Shown here: positions 16,639 to 25,749 of the stretch, piece after piece
How positions within the stretch are numbered: the first letter of the stretch is position 1
How the letters are laid out: each line of letters starts with the position of its first letter
Source of the DNA: Kitasatospora sp. MAA19
Lineage (GTDB): Bacteria; Actinomycetota; Actinomycetes; Streptomycetales; Streptomycetaceae
Direction of reading: 5' to 3'
Assembly: GCF_029894125.1 (NCBI RefSeq)
Contig: NZ_JARXYZ010000033.1
Coordinates: forward strand, 19,962 to 83,961
DNA: 64,000 nucleotides
Notes under the pieces: generated by a model
Told to the model about the DNA's origin: nothing
The model's input: the letters and a program-made list of their open reading frames with translations, nothing else
The model's database searches: none
Position numbers and translations under genes: made by a program

Positions 16639-18378
16639 TCAGGCCGCGCCCGCGCCGGTGAGGGCGCGCACCTCCAGCTCGGCGAAGCGGTCCGTGTCGG
16701 CGGGCTCGGGCGAGGTGATCGTCCCGATCCAGCCTGCCAGGAAGCCGAGCGGGATGGAGACGAGGCCGGGGTTCTCCAGCGGGAACCAGTGGAAGTCGAC
16801 GCCGGGGAAGAGCGCCGCCTTGGTGCCGGAGACCACCGGCGAGAAGACGACCAGCACGATCGCCGGGACCAGCCCGCCGTACACCGACCAGACCGCGCCG
16901 CGGGCGGTGAACCGCGACCAGAACAGGCTGTACAGCAGGACGGGCAGGTTGCTGGAGGCCGCCACCGCGAAGGCCAGGCCGACCAGGAAGGCGACGTTCA
17001 GCTGCTGGGCGTACAGGCTGATCGCGATCGCGGCCGCGCCGATCCCGACCGCCGCGAACCGCGCCACCCAGACCTCCTGGCGCTCGCTGGCCTCGGCCGA
17101 CTGCTCCGAGCCCGTCGAGTCCACGCCCCCCGACGCCGGGGCGGCCGACCGGGAGGCCGGGACGGCGCCGCGCCGCAGGAAGGGGCGCCGGCGGCGCGTC
17201 CGGCCGCGCCAGGCGCCGGCCCAGATGTCGTGGGCGAACGCCGCCGAGGAGGCCAGGGTGAGCCCGGCGACCACGGCGAGGATGGTGGCGAAGGCGATCG
17301 CCGAGATCAGCGCGAACAGCACCACCCCGCCGGTGCTGCCGTTGCCGCCGCCGAGGACCAGGGCGAGCAGCGGAACGGCGGTGTTCCCGGCCGAGTTGGC
17401 GTGCCGGACCTCCGACGAGCCGACCAGCGCGGTCGCGCCCAGGCCGAGCGCGATGGCCATCAGGTAGAAGCCGCCGACCAGGCCGATCGCCCACATCGTG
17501 GAGCGGCGGGCGGCCCGCGCGGTGGGCACCGTGTAGAAGCGGGACAGGATGTGCGGCAGCCCGGCGGTGCCGAGCACCAGGGCGAGGCCCAGGCTGAAGA
17601 AGTCGAGCCGGCTGGTGAAGGTGGCGCCGTACTTGAGGCCGGGTTCGAGGTAGCGCGGACCGGCGCCGCTGTGCTGGGCGGCCTGACGCATCAGCTCGCC
17701 GACGTCACCGTGGAAGCGGACCAGCAGCAGCACGGTGAGCAGCACCGAACCGGCGATCAGCAGGAAGGCCTTGACGATCTGGATCCAGGTGGTGGCCCGC
17801 ATCCCGCCGATCGTGACGTAGACGATCATCAGGCCGCCGACGGCGATGATGGTCCAGGTCCGGGCGGTGGCGCTGTTGGTGCCGAGCAGCAGGGCGACCA
17901 GCGAGCCCGCGCCGACCATCTGGGCGACCAGGTAGAGCAGGGTGACGACGACGCTGGCGCCGCCGGCCGCGGCCCGTACCTTGCGGCGGCGCAGCCGCAG
18001 CGCGAGCACGTCGGCGAGGGTGTACCTGCCGGCGTTGCGGACCAGTTCGGCGACCAGCATCAGCACCACCAGCCAGGCGACCAGGAAGCCGATGCTGTAC
18101 AGCACGCCGTCGTAGCCGTACAGCGCGATCAGCCCGGCGACGCCGAGGAAGGAGGCGGCGGAGAGGTAGTCGCCGGAGAGGGCGAAGCCGTTCTGCAGCG
18201 GGGTGAAGTCGCGGCCGCCGGCGTAGAAGTCCTCGGTGGCGCTGCCCTGGCGGCCGACCCAGAGGGTGATCGTCAGGGTGACCAGGACGATGACGGCGAA
18301 GAGCACGATCGCGAGGTCGTGGTGGTCGCCGGTGGGGGCGACGGGGGGCGGGGTGGCGGTCGTCATCGCGGTCGTCAT
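16639..18378 (-). CDS. Sodium/solute symporter, cation-acetate (ActP/MctC-like) family
   Basis: 579-aa SSS-family membrane carrier with about 13 hydrophobic helices. It probably co-transports acetate or other short-chain monocarboxylates with a cation. The first helices contain DFYAGGRDFTPLQNGFALSG and YLSAASFLGVAG, typical of ActP. I chose the ATG at 18378 because it overlaps the stop of the upstream DUF485 gene by 4 bp (ATGA). A second in-frame ATG lies 12 bp downstream. A longer open frame upstream is the DUF485 region read in the wrong frame. The loop at about residues 385-420 (RRRRPFLRRGAVPASR region) is a long basic insertion. Pairing with DUF485 is characteristic of acetate permeases. 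Confidence 0.9.
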   Translation of the reverse strand: MTTAMTTATPPPVAPTGDHHDLAIVLFAVIVLVTLTITLWVGRQGSATEDFYAGGRDFTPLQNGFALSGDYLSAASFLGVAGLIALYGYDGVLYSIGFLVAWLVVLMLVAELVRNAGRYTLADVLALRLRRRKVRAAAGGASVVVTLLYLVAQMVGAGSLVALLLGTNSATARTWTIIAVGGLMIVYVTIGGMRATTWIQIVKAFLLIAGSVLLTVLLLVRFHGDVGELMRQAAQHSGAGPRYLEPGLKYGATFTSRLDFFSLGLALVLGTAGLPHILSRFYTVPTARAARRSTMWAIGLVGGFYLMAIALGLGATALVGSSEVRHANSAGNTAVPLLALVLGGGNGSTGGVVLFALISAIAFATILAVVAGLTLASSAAFAHDIWAGAWRGRTRRRRPFLRRGAVPASRSAAPASGGVDSTGSEQSAEASERQEVWVARFAAVGIGAAAIAISLYAQQLNVAFLVGLAFAVAASSNLPVLLYSLFWSRFTARGAVWSVYGGLVPAIVLVVFSPVVSGTKAALFPGVDFHWFPLENPGLVSIPLGFLAGWIGTITSPEPADTDRFAELEVRALTGAGAA

Positions 18379-18959
18379 CGCAGCTGGTCCTGGGTGTCCC
18401 AGCGCAGGCCCAGGGCGGCGCGGTCGCGCTTGGTCCGGGCGTTGCGGGCGTAGAGCCAGGTGAGCAGGAAGGTGGTGGCGAACTGCAGCAGGCCGAGCAG
18501 CCAGGCCACGTTGAGCGGGCCGGCCACCTGGCTGCGCATCAGGCCGGGGGCGGCGGCCTGGGCGGCGACGTACAGCAGGTACCAGCCGAGGAAGGCGCCG
18601 CTGGTCGGGAAGACGAACGCCCGGTAGCTGCGGCGGATGTCCTGGAAGGCCTCGCTGCGCTGGACGGCCCGGTACACCTCGGTGCTGTCGGTGGCGGGCA
18701 CCAGGGCGCGGGCGGCCGCCGGTTCGACAGCGGGTTCGGCGAGCGGGGCGGCGGCAGCCCGGACGGGCGGGCGCTCGACTGCTACCGGCTGGGCCGCCTG
18801 GACGGGGGCCTGCTGGACCGTACGGGTGGGCACCGGCTGGGCCGGTACCGCCGATCGGCCGGGTGCGGTCGACCGGTCGGCGTCGGTGGCGGCGGCCGGA
18901 GCGGCCCACCAGTCGAATCGCTGTCCCTGCCCGGGACTGCTCGTCTGCTGCTGTGGCAC
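18375..18959 (-). CDS. DUF485 membrane protein (acetate permease partner)
   Basis: 194-aa protein. The first 95 residues are a polar, Pro/Ala-rich cytoplasmic tail. The C-terminal 100 residues are the DUF485 domain, with RRSYRAFVFPTSGAFLGWYL and two transmembrane helices ending in a basic tail. DUF485 proteins (YjcH-like) are co-encoded with ActP-type symporters and are thought to assist them. Here the two genes overlap by ATGA. The long N-terminal extension is unusual compared with the roughly 100-aa family norm. It is encoded on the minus strand and its promoter lies within 18960-19086. Confidence 0.85.
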   Translation of the reverse strand: MPQQQTSSPGQGQRFDWWAAPAAATDADRSTAPGRSAVPAQPVPTRTVQQAPVQAAQPVAVERPPVRAAAAPLAEPAVEPAAARALVPATDSTEVYRAVQRSEAFQDIRRSYRAFVFPTSGAFLGWYLLYVAAQAAAPGLMRSQVAGPLNVAWLLGLLQFATTFLLTWLYARNARTKRDRAALGLRWDTQDQLR

Positions 18960-19086
18960 TGCTGCTCCTGCGACCGGTCGGGCACTCTGACCTCAACCAT
19001 GATGGCGGCCCCCGGACAGCGCCTCTGACCATCGCAGATACGTTCACTCGATGAGGTGATCGATCATCCGACAGACGCTCATCCGA

Positions 19087-19782
19087 CTACTGCTGCATAC
19101 CGGTGATCCCGTGTCGAAAGGCGTACGCGACCGCCTGCGCCCGGTCCCGTACGGCGGTCTTGGCGAACAGGTTGTTGATGTGCGTCTTCACCGTGGCCGG
19201 GCTGACGAACAGCCGCTGGGCGATCTCGGTGTTGGAGAGCCCCTCGGCGATCAGCGCCAGCACCTCCGCCTCCCGGGCGGTCAGCCCGTCCGGCAGCTCC
19301 CCCGGTCGGCCGACCGGCTTCCCGGCCGCCCCGGCGGATCCGCCGGACGCCCCCGACAGCCGCTCCAGCAGCCGGAGTTGGACCTGCGGCGAGAGCCCGG
19401 CCGCCCCCGCACGGACGTCCGCGATCGCCCGGGCGATCTCCTCGCCCCCGGCGTCCTTGGTGAGGTAGCCGCGTGCCCCGGCCTGCAGGGCGGGGAACAA
19501 CGAGTCGTCGTCGGCGTAGGTGGTGAGCACCACGACCTCGGTCCGCGGGTGCGCGGCCCGGATCCGCCGGGTCGCCTCGACGCCGTCGCAGCGCGGCATC
19601 CGCAGGTCCATCAGCACCACGTCCGGGTGGTACCGCTCCACCATGGCGACGGCCTCCTCCCCGTCCGCCGCCGCGCCGACCACCTCGATGCCGGGCAGCA
19701 GCCCCAGCAGCATCACGATGCCCTCGCGCACCACCGTCTGGTCGTCCGCCACCAGCACCCTGGTGAGCCCCGCCCCGCTCAT
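19087..19782 (-). CDS. NarL/FixJ-family response regulator
   Basis: 231-aa DNA-binding response regulator. The receiver domain has VADDQ, phospho-acceptor Asp59 in VVLMDLRMPRCDG and the Lys of GYLTKDAGG. The LuxR-type helix-turn-helix at the C-terminus is LTAREAEVLALIAEGLSNTE followed by SPATVKTHINNLFAKT. The ATG at 19782 overlaps the kinase stop (ATGA), so the pair is translationally coupled. It is the last gene of a three-gene operon (membrane protein, kinase, regulator). Target genes are not evident. Confidence 0.93.
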   Translation of the reverse strand: MSGAGLTRVLVADDQTVVREGIVMLLGLLPGIEVVGAAADGEEAVAMVERYHPDVVLMDLRMPRCDGVEATRRIRAAHPRTEVVVLTTYADDDSLFPALQAGARGYLTKDAGGEEIARAIADVRAGAAGLSPQVQLRLLERLSGASGGSAGAAGKPVGRPGELPDGLTAREAEVLALIAEGLSNTEIAQRLFVSPATVKTHINNLFAKTAVRDRAQAVAYAFRHGITGMQQ

Positions 19783-20939
19783 GCCGGCACCCGCAGCAGC
19801 ACGCGCCACCCTCCGTCCTCCGGGCCCGCCAGCAGGGTGCCGCCGAGCAGTTCCGCGCGTTCGCGCATCCCCAGCAGACCGTACCCGCTGCCGCTGGCCG
19901 CCAGCTCCCCGGACGGTTCGCCGCGCTGGGGCCGGGAGTTGCGCACCTCCAGCTCCACCGCCTCCGCCAGGTAGCGCAGTTCGACGGAGCACCGGGCGCC
20001 GGGCGCGTGCTTGCGGACGTTGGTCACCGCCTCCTGCGCGGTGCGCCGCACGGCGAGGGCGGCCTCCGCGGCGAGCGGCCGGGGCGTACCGGTGACGGTC
20101 AGCGCGGCCCGCTCCCGCCCGGCCAGTTCCACCAGGAACTCCCCGACCGGGGTGAGTTCGCCGCGCAGCGCGGACAGCGCCTGCCGGGTCTCGACCAGCC
20201 CGTCCTGTGCCATCCGCCGGGCGGCGACGACCCGTTCGCGGATCTGCTCGCGGTCGGTCCCGGCGTCCAGCATCAGCCGGGCCGCCTCCAGGTGGACGAG
20301 CTGCGCGGAGAGGCTGTGGGCGAGCACGTCGTGGATCTCCCGGGCGATCCGGGCACGTTCGGCGAGCGCCGCGCTCTCCGCCTCGGCGGCCCGCGCGGCC
20401 CGTTCCTGCACGAGCAGCCGCCGGGCGGTGCCGCGCGCCTCGATGTCTAGCCGCAGCAGGTAGCCGAGCAGGCCGAGCCCGCCGATGGTGGTGACGATGC
20501 TCAGCCAACTCGCCCAGCTGGCCGCGGTGTACGAGCCCAGTGCGGCCGCCGCGGTGAGCACGCCGGGCGCGGGCGGCAGCCGGACCAGGGCGACCACGGC
20601 CAGCCCGCACCAGAGGAAGTCGGCCAGCAGGTAGGCCCGCCCCCCGTTGGCCAGCCAGGCGGCACCGATCATGGCGGCGGCCAGGCCGAGTGAGGGTGCC
20701 AGGCGCTGCTCCCGGGTGAAGTACAGGTAGCCGGCGCTCAGCCCGGCGGCCACGAGCAGCCCGCCCGCCGCGGCCGCCTCCGCCCAGCCGGAGTACTTGC
20801 CGCCGCCGAGCGTCGCCCAGCAGACGACGACCAGCAGGACGGTCCGGCCGAACATGGCGAGGACCCACCGCGGCCGGCTCTCCGCCTCGCGCTCCAGCCC
20901 CTCGCGGGACGGCCAGCGGGTCCAGTACCACCCGGCCAC
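19779..20939 (-). CDS. NarL-type sensor histidine kinase (HisKA_3)
   Basis: 386-aa membrane kinase. About five hydrophobic helices lie between residues 30 and 165, with no large extracytoplasmic domain, so it probably senses the membrane state or an intramembrane ligand. The dimerisation/phosphorylation motif is ARIAREIHDVLAHSLSAQLV (His203), and the C-terminal ATPase domain has VTNVRKHAPGA and GYGLLGMRERAELLGG. The GTG at 20939 was preferred because GAGGAGGCACC precedes it; the open frame continues upstream through unrelated sequence. It partners the overlapping NarL regulator. Confidence 0.9.
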   Translation of the reverse strand: MAGWYWTRWPSREGLEREAESRPRWVLAMFGRTVLLVVVCWATLGGGKYSGWAEAAAAGGLLVAAGLSAGYLYFTREQRLAPSLGLAAAMIGAAWLANGGRAYLLADFLWCGLAVVALVRLPPAPGVLTAAAALGSYTAASWASWLSIVTTIGGLGLLGYLLRLDIEARGTARRLLVQERAARAAEAESAALAERARIAREIHDVLAHSLSAQLVHLEAARLMLDAGTDREQIRERVVAARRMAQDGLVETRQALSALRGELTPVGEFLVELAGRERAALTVTGTPRPLAAEAALAVRRTAQEAVTNVRKHAPGARCSVELRYLAEAVELEVRNSRPQRGEPSGELAASGSGYGLLGMRERAELLGGTLLAGPEDGGWRVLLRVPA

Positions 20940-20995
20940 GGGTGCCTCCTCGCAGATCTCGGACAGCCGGTCCCGGCAGCTCCCGGGCCGGGCGT

Positions 20996-21481
20996 TCAGT
21001 TCAGTACGGCGGCCTGCTTCGGCAGGTCCAGGGCCCGCGCCCGCCAGTTCACCACGAGCGCGCGGACCAGCAGCATGACCGCCAGGCCCAGCATCAGCAC
21101 GCTGCCCGCCTGGTGGACGTGCAGGGCCGCGCCGATCCCGTACAGGCCGAGCCGGATGGCGATCATCCCGACCCAGGCGGCCACCGTGGCCTTGGTGCCC
21201 TTGGCCCAGACCGCGCCGTCCTCGGCCCGCCACAGCCGCACGGTCCAGCCCCAGACGGAGCCCATCGCGAGCACCGCCACCAGCCCGGTGGCCAGCAGGG
21301 CGGCGGACACCGCGGTGTGCTGGTGGTCGACGAGCTGCGGATCGCGCAGCGCGATCGCGCCGAGGATCAGGGGCAGCAACCAGAAACGGCGCTCGGTGTC
21401 CAGGCGCTGGGCGCGCATCTGGCGCTGGACGACCAGGACCATCACTGCGGCGATCACCACGACGTTGACGAGGGCGCTCAT
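20996..21481 (-). CDS. Small integral membrane protein, CcdC/DUF1453-like
   Basis: 161-aa protein with about five predicted hydrophobic helices. The segment LDTERRFWLLPLILGAIALR, a basic patch followed by a helix, resembles the CcdC/DUF1453 family of conserved actinobacterial membrane proteins. The ATG at 21481 is favoured by GGAGAAG upstream; the frame stays open upstream into the parE terminator. It is the first gene of the kinase/regulator operon (56-bp gap to the kinase), so it could be an accessory sensor for that system. That link is positional inference only. Confidence 0.72.
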   Translation of the reverse strand: MSALVNVVVIAAVMVLVVQRQMRAQRLDTERRFWLLPLILGAIALRDPQLVDHQHTAVSAALLATGLVAVLAMGSVWGWTVRLWRAEDGAVWAKGTKATVAAWVGMIAIRLGLYGIGAALHVHQAGSVLMLGLAVMLLVRALVVNWRARALDLPKQAAVLN

Positions 21482-21593
21482 CGGACTTCTCCGTCCCGAG
21501 GGGAGGCTTGTGCTGACCTCTCCGACGCTACGGATCCGGCGCCCCCGGCTGATCGGCGCCGGGGTGGACGGGCAGGTGGAACCCGCAGCACAA

Positions 21594-21621
21594 GGGCCCT
21601 CCACCCACGGGTGGAGGGCCC
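21594..21621 (-). terminator. Terminator of parE
   Basis: Nearly perfect palindrome: 13-bp arms GGGCCCTCCACCC (21594-21606) and GGGTGGAGGGCCC (21609-21621) with a 2-nt centre. It lies just past the parE stop on the minus strand. Confidence 0.88.
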
Positions 21622-21632
21622 CGGTCACACGG

Positions 21633-23744
21633 TCAGGCGTCGATGCGGGAGCGGTCCAGGGTGGCCGCCGAGTCCACGATGAACTCCTTGCGCGGAGCGA
21701 CGTCGTTGCCCATCAGCAGGTCGAAGATCTTCTCGGCCTGCTCCAGGTCGCCCAGGTTGATCCGGCGCAGCGTGCGGTGGCGCGGGTCCATGGTGGTCTC
21801 GGCCAGCTGGTCGGCGTCCATCTCGCCCAGGCCCTTGTACCGCTGCACCGGCTCCTTCCAGCGCATCCCCTTGCGCTGGAACTCCAGCAGGGTGGAGCGC
21901 AGTTCGGCGTCGGAGTAGGTGTAGTGGTACTTCTCCTGGCCGCGCTTGGGGCTGGTGAGCTCGATCCGGTGCAGCGGCGGCACGGCGGCGAAGACCCGGC
22001 CCTGCTCGACCATCGGCCGCATGTAGCGGTGGAACAGGGTCAGCAGCAGGGTGCGGATGTGCGAACCGTCGACGTCGGCGTCGGCCATGAAGATGACCCG
22101 GCCGTAGCGGGCCTGGTCGATGTCGAAGGTACGGCCCGAACCGGCCCCTATCACCTGGATGATCGCGGCGCACTCGGTGTTCTTGAGCATGTCGCTCACC
22201 GAGGCCTTCTGCACGTTGAGGATCTTGCCGCGGATCGGCAGCAGCGCCTGGAACTCGGAGTTCCGGGCGAGCTTCGCGGTGCCGAGCGCGGAGTCGCCCT
22301 CGACGATGAAGAGCTCGCTGCGCTCGACGTCGTCGCTGCGGCAGTCGGCCAGCTTGGCCGGCAGCGAGCTGGTCTCCAGCGCGGTCTTGCGACGCTGGGC
22401 CTCCTTGTGCTGGCGGGCGGCGACCCGGGTGCGGGCGGCCGCGACGACCTTGTCCAGCACGGCCCGGGCCTGGAGCTTCTGGTCCTTCTTGGCCGAGGTC
22501 AGGAAGGCCTTGAGCTCCTTGGCGACGACGGCGGCGACGATCCGGTTGGCCGCCGAGGTGCCGAGCACCTCCTTGGTCTGGCCCTCGAACTGCGGCTCGG
22601 CGAGCCGGACGGTGACCACCGCGGTGAGGCCCTCGGTGGCGTCGTCCTTGGTGATGTCGTCCTCGGCGACGCGCAGCAGCTTGGCGGCGCGCAGCGCCTC
22701 GTTGACGGTCTTGGCCAGCGAGCGCTCGAAGCCGGTGACGTGGGTGCCGCCCTTGGGGGTGGCGATGATGTTGACGAAGGAGCGCAGGGTGGTGTCGTAG
22801 CCGGCGCCCCAGCGCAGCGCGATGTCCACCCCGAGCTGGCGGGTGACCTCGGTGGGGGTCATGTGGCCGAGCTCGTCCAGGACGGGCACGGTCTCCTTGA
22901 AGGTGCCCTCGCCGTGCAGCCGCAGCACGTCGCAGACCGGCTTGTCGGGGGCCAGGAACTCGCAGAACTCGGCGATGCCGCCGTCGAAGCGGAAGACCGA
23001 CTCCTCGACCTGCTCGCTCTCGGTGAGCCGCTCGTCCCGCACCACGATGGTCAGACCGGGGACGAGGAAGGCGGTCTGCCGGGCGCGGCTGTACAGGTGC
23101 TCCAGCGAGAGCCGGGCGTCCTTGAGGAAGATCTGCCGGTCCGCCCAGTAGCGGATCCGGGTGCCGGTGCGGGTCTTCGGCACCTTGCGCGTCCTGGTCA
23201 GGCCGTTGGCGGGCTCGAAGGGCGCGTCCGGGCTGGTCTCGGTGAAGATGCCGGGGGTGCCGCGGCGGAAGCTGACCGCGTGGGTGTGGCCGCCGCGGTC
23301 GACCTCGACGTCCAGCCGGGCGGAGAGGGCGTTGACGACGGAGGCGCCGACGCCGTGCAGGCCGCCGGAGGCCGCGTAGGAGCCGCCGCCGAACTTTCCG
23401 CCGGCGTGCAGCTTGGTCATCACGACCTCGACGCCGGACAGCCCGGTCTTGGGCTCGACGTCGACCGGGATGCCGCGCCCGTTGTCGCGGACCTCGACCG
23501 AGGAGTCCGGGTGCAGCAGGACCTCGATGCGGTCGCAGTGGCCGCCCAGCGCCTCGTCGACGGAGTTGTCGATGATCTCCCAGAGGCAGTGCATCAGGCC
23601 GCGACTGTCGGTCGAGCCGATGTACATGCCGGGGCGCTTGCGGACCGCCTCCAGGCCCTCCAGGACGAGCAGGTGCCGAGCGGTGTAGTTGGAACCGTCG
23701 TCGCCGGCCAGCAGTGCGGACGGCACGGTCGTTTCGGCACTCAC
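21633..23744 (-). CDS. parE: DNA topoisomerase IV subunit B (GyrB/ParE family)
   Basis: ATPase subunit of type IIA topoisomerase. The N-terminal GHKL domain shows GLEAVRKRPGMYIGSTDSRG, the Mg-binding EIIDNSVDEALGG, and the ATP lid GGKFGGGSYAASGGLHGVGA. The TOPRIM domain has EGDSALGTAK and the acidic DADVDGSHI. The end (YKGLGEMDADQLAETTMDP) is conserved. From the GTG at 23744 (after GAGGAGAG) the protein is 703 aa; the open frame extends upstream without similarity. It should pair with parC at 7602. A strong terminator follows. The divergent neighbour is the small zinc-ribbon gene at 24283. Confidence 0.94.
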   Translation of the reverse strand: MSAETTVPSALLAGDDGSNYTARHLLVLEGLEAVRKRPGMYIGSTDSRGLMHCLWEIIDNSVDEALGGHCDRIEVLLHPDSSVEVRDNGRGIPVDVEPKTGLSGVEVVMTKLHAGGKFGGGSYAASGGLHGVGASVVNALSARLDVEVDRGGHTHAVSFRRGTPGIFTETSPDAPFEPANGLTRTRKVPKTRTGTRIRYWADRQIFLKDARLSLEHLYSRARQTAFLVPGLTIVVRDERLTESEQVEESVFRFDGGIAEFCEFLAPDKPVCDVLRLHGEGTFKETVPVLDELGHMTPTEVTRQLGVDIALRWGAGYDTTLRSFVNIIATPKGGTHVTGFERSLAKTVNEALRAAKLLRVAEDDITKDDATEGLTAVVTVRLAEPQFEGQTKEVLGTSAANRIVAAVVAKELKAFLTSAKKDQKLQARAVLDKVVAAARTRVAARQHKEAQRRKTALETSSLPAKLADCRSDDVERSELFIVEGDSALGTAKLARNSEFQALLPIRGKILNVQKASVSDMLKNTECAAIIQVIGAGSGRTFDIDQARYGRVIFMADADVDGSHIRTLLLTLFHRYMRPMVEQGRVFAAVPPLHRIELTSPKRGQEKYHYTYSDAELRSTLLEFQRKGMRWKEPVQRYKGLGEMDADQLAETTMDPRHRTLRRINLGDLEQAEKIFDLLMGNDVAPRKEFIVDSAATLDRSRIDA

Positions 23745-24282
23745 GCGGCACTCTCCTCGGTGAAGTTCTGTCTCATCGGTCACATCAGGACGCATCCGGA
23801 CCATCCGCCAGTGCAGCACGCCGCACCGACAGCCGTCGCCCAGTGTGCGCGCACCGCCCCGCTGGGTGCGCAGCACGGCGGGCCGCTCCCGCGCAGCTTG
23901 TACGCGCTGCGCGAACAAGGACCGCACCGGCCTCCGGGGCCCCGGGGCGCCATCTCCTCCCGGTACCACCGGTCCTGGCGGATCGTGGGGCCTGGCGCAG
24001 GCTCCGGAACTGCCGCTATGCAGGCTACCGGGGCCCGGGACGGGGCTTATGCTCCAACCCGGCAGAGGATTATGCTACGCGGACCTCGCACCCGGTCCCG
24101 ATCGGGCGTTCGAGCGACGGGCGGATCCTGGGATTCGGTACGCATGAACCACCGGCCCCCGGGGCACGTCCTCATCAACACAGCAGAATCCTCAGAGAAG
24201 AAAAGCCACGAGCGGGAACGTTTTCGGCCTGGTTGGATGTTGACCCTGGTACGACAGCTCGTCGAGCTAGAGAAGAGGCGAC
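23745..24282. other. Divergent intergenic region between parE and the zinc-ribbon gene
   Basis: 538 bp with no supported gene. It contains a direct repeat of TTATGCT (24047-24053 and 24070-24076) and an ECF-type promoter candidate (24214-24241) facing the downstream gene. I could not assign the parE promoter. Confidence 0.4.
24214..24241 (+). promoter_or_regulatory. SigR/ECF-like promoter candidate
   Basis: GGGAAC (24214-24219), 19-nt spacer, GTT (24239-24241). This resembles the Streptomyces oxidative-stress SigR pattern GGGAAY-N18/19-GTT. It lies about 41 bp before the start codon of the zinc-ribbon gene. Match by eye only. Confidence 0.4.
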
Positions 24283-24513
24283 GTGACTACTGTTCTGACC
24301 CCTGCGAGCCCGCTCACAGCGGCTGACCGCTGCGACCGCTGCGGCGCCCAGGCCTACCTGCGCGTCGTACTCGCCAGCGGCGGAGAGCTGCTCTTCTGCG
24401 CCCACCACGGCCGGAAGTTCGAGCCCGAGCTCAAGAAGATCGCCGTGGAGATACAGGACGAGAGCGGCCGTCTCACCACCCCCAACGCCACGGCGGCCGA
24501 AGAAGAGCGCTGA
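24283..24513 (+). CDS. Small zinc-ribbon-like conserved protein (DUF7455-type)
   Basis: 76-aa protein conserved next to hrdB and parE in Streptomyces as far as I recall. It carries the metal-binding pattern CDRCG (residues 17-21) and, after a short beta hairpin (YLRVVLASGGELLFC), CAHH. This gives a Cys/His set suited to one zinc ion. The GTG at 24283 follows GAAGAGG and the family begins with the MTTVLTPASPLT-like stretch. No enzymatic residues are visible; a role in nucleic-acid or protein binding is possible but unproven. A TTCG-loop terminator lies downstream. Confidence 0.8.
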   Translation: MTTVLTPASPLTAADRCDRCGAQAYLRVVLASGGELLFCAHHGRKFEPELKKIAVEIQDESGRLTTPNATAAEEER

Positions 24514-24578
24514 TCCCGAGCGCCGCACCAGCAGCCGACGTCGAGCTGTGTCCGGCCGCGCACCGCGCGCGACCGGTG

Positions 24579-24617
24579 GCCGGGCGACGGGTCCCCTTCG
24601 GGGGCCGGTCGCCCGGC
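24579..24617. terminator. Strong bidirectional terminator with TTCG tetraloop
   Basis: Outer stem GCCGGGCGAC (24579-24588) with GTCGCCCGGC (24608-24617), inner CCCC/GGGG closed by TTCG (24597-24600). It lies between the convergent zinc-ribbon gene and the protease gene. Confidence 0.85.
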
Positions 24618-24704
24618 TCTGTCGTTCCCCTGGCCGAACACGGTCCGCACCGACGTGACGTCAGAACGTGACCGGCCGGTCACCGGCGGCGGCCCGGTCG
24701 GGCC

Positions 24705-25604
24705 TCACAGCACCGAGCGCACCGCGTTCGCGACCGAGGCCACCCTGGTGTAGACGCCCGGGTGGGCCGCGTCGGCGCAGCCCGTCCCCCAGGACACCAG
24801 GCCCACCAGTCGGCCGCCGACGACCAGCGGGCCGCCGCTGTCGCCCTGGCAGGCGTCCTTGCCGCCCTTCTCCTCGCCCGCGCAGACCATGCCCCGGGCG
24901 TCGAACTTCCCGTCCGGCCCGCCCGGATAGGCCTGCGCACAGGTCTGGTCCGCGACGATCGGCACCTCCACCCCGCGCAGCGTGGGCGAGTAGTCGCCCC
25001 GCCCGGTGCTGTCCCCCCAGCCGAAGACCTGCGCGGTGGTCCGGGGCGCGTACGGGCCGGTCTCGCCCTGGCCGATCAGGCCGATCACCGGCCGGGAGCC
25101 CTGCGAGTCGGCGAGGGTGAGCACCGCGACGTCGTTCACGTTGGCGGCGAAGGCGTAGTCGGGGTGGATCCAGACCGACCGGACGGACACCTCGCGGCCG
25201 ACCGAGCCCCGCAGGTCGTCCCGACCGACGACGACCTTGAGGCCCGGCCGGTCCACCTTGGCGCCCTTGGTCTCGTCGTAGAAGCAGTGCGCGGCCGTCA
25301 CCACCTTGGTCGGCGTGACCAGTGCGCCCCCGCAGAACTGGCCGGAGCGGCCGCTGCCGAACTGCTGGCGGCTGGACAGCGCCACCACCCACGGGTGGTC
25401 GGCGGTGCTCACGGCGGTGCCGCCCACCACCCGGCGCTGCGCCTCGGCCGGCCCGGCCGTACCGAGCGCGGCCAGCGGAACGGGGACGGCGGCCAGCAGC
25501 GCCAGCACGGCGGCCCGTCGGCGGCGCGCCGCGCGGGCGACCGACGGGCTCGCCGGCGGCGGGGCGGGGGTCGGCAGGGCAGCGCGGTCCGGGTTGGGCA
25601 ACAC
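24705..25604 (-). CDS. Secreted trypsin-like serine protease (S1A)
   Basis: 299-aa secreted endopeptidase. A basic region plus hydrophobic core ending in AEA at residue 55 forms the signal peptide. QRR then precedes the classical activation site VVGG, implying a short propeptide. The catalytic triad is complete: His106 (TAAHC), Asp158 (NDVAVL), Ser256 (GDSGGP). Asp250, six residues before the serine, predicts cleavage after Arg/Lys. Six Cys are placed as in streptomycete trypsins. The gene is convergent with the zinc-ribbon gene and lies downstream of hrdB on the same strand, beyond hrdB's terminator. It is probably expressed in the growth or aerial phase as an extracellular protein degrader. 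Confidence 0.93.
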   Translation of the reverse strand: MLPNPDRAALPTPAPPPASPSVARAARRRRAAVLALLAAVPVPLAALGTAGPAEAQRRVVGGTAVSTADHPWVVALSSRQQFGSGRSGQFCGGALVTPTKVVTAAHCFYDETKGAKVDRPGLKVVVGRDDLRGSVGREVSVRSVWIHPDYAFAANVNDVAVLTLADSQGSRPVIGLIGQGETGPYAPRTTAQVFGWGDSTGRGDYSPTLRGVEVPIVADQTCAQAYPGGPDGKFDARGMVCAGEEKGGKDACQGDSGGPLVVGGRLVGLVSWGTGCADAAHPGVYTRVASVANAVRSVL

Positions 25605-25749
25605 CGGTGACTCCAGTCGGCTCGGCAGCAGGCAACCGGCACAGCGTAGGTGATCAACTACACTGCGCGACCGCTTCCCGTCGCACCGCCACCCGGACGA
25701 GGGACAACGGCCACCCGGACGCTGACCCGCCCGGACCCGGACAGCCGCG

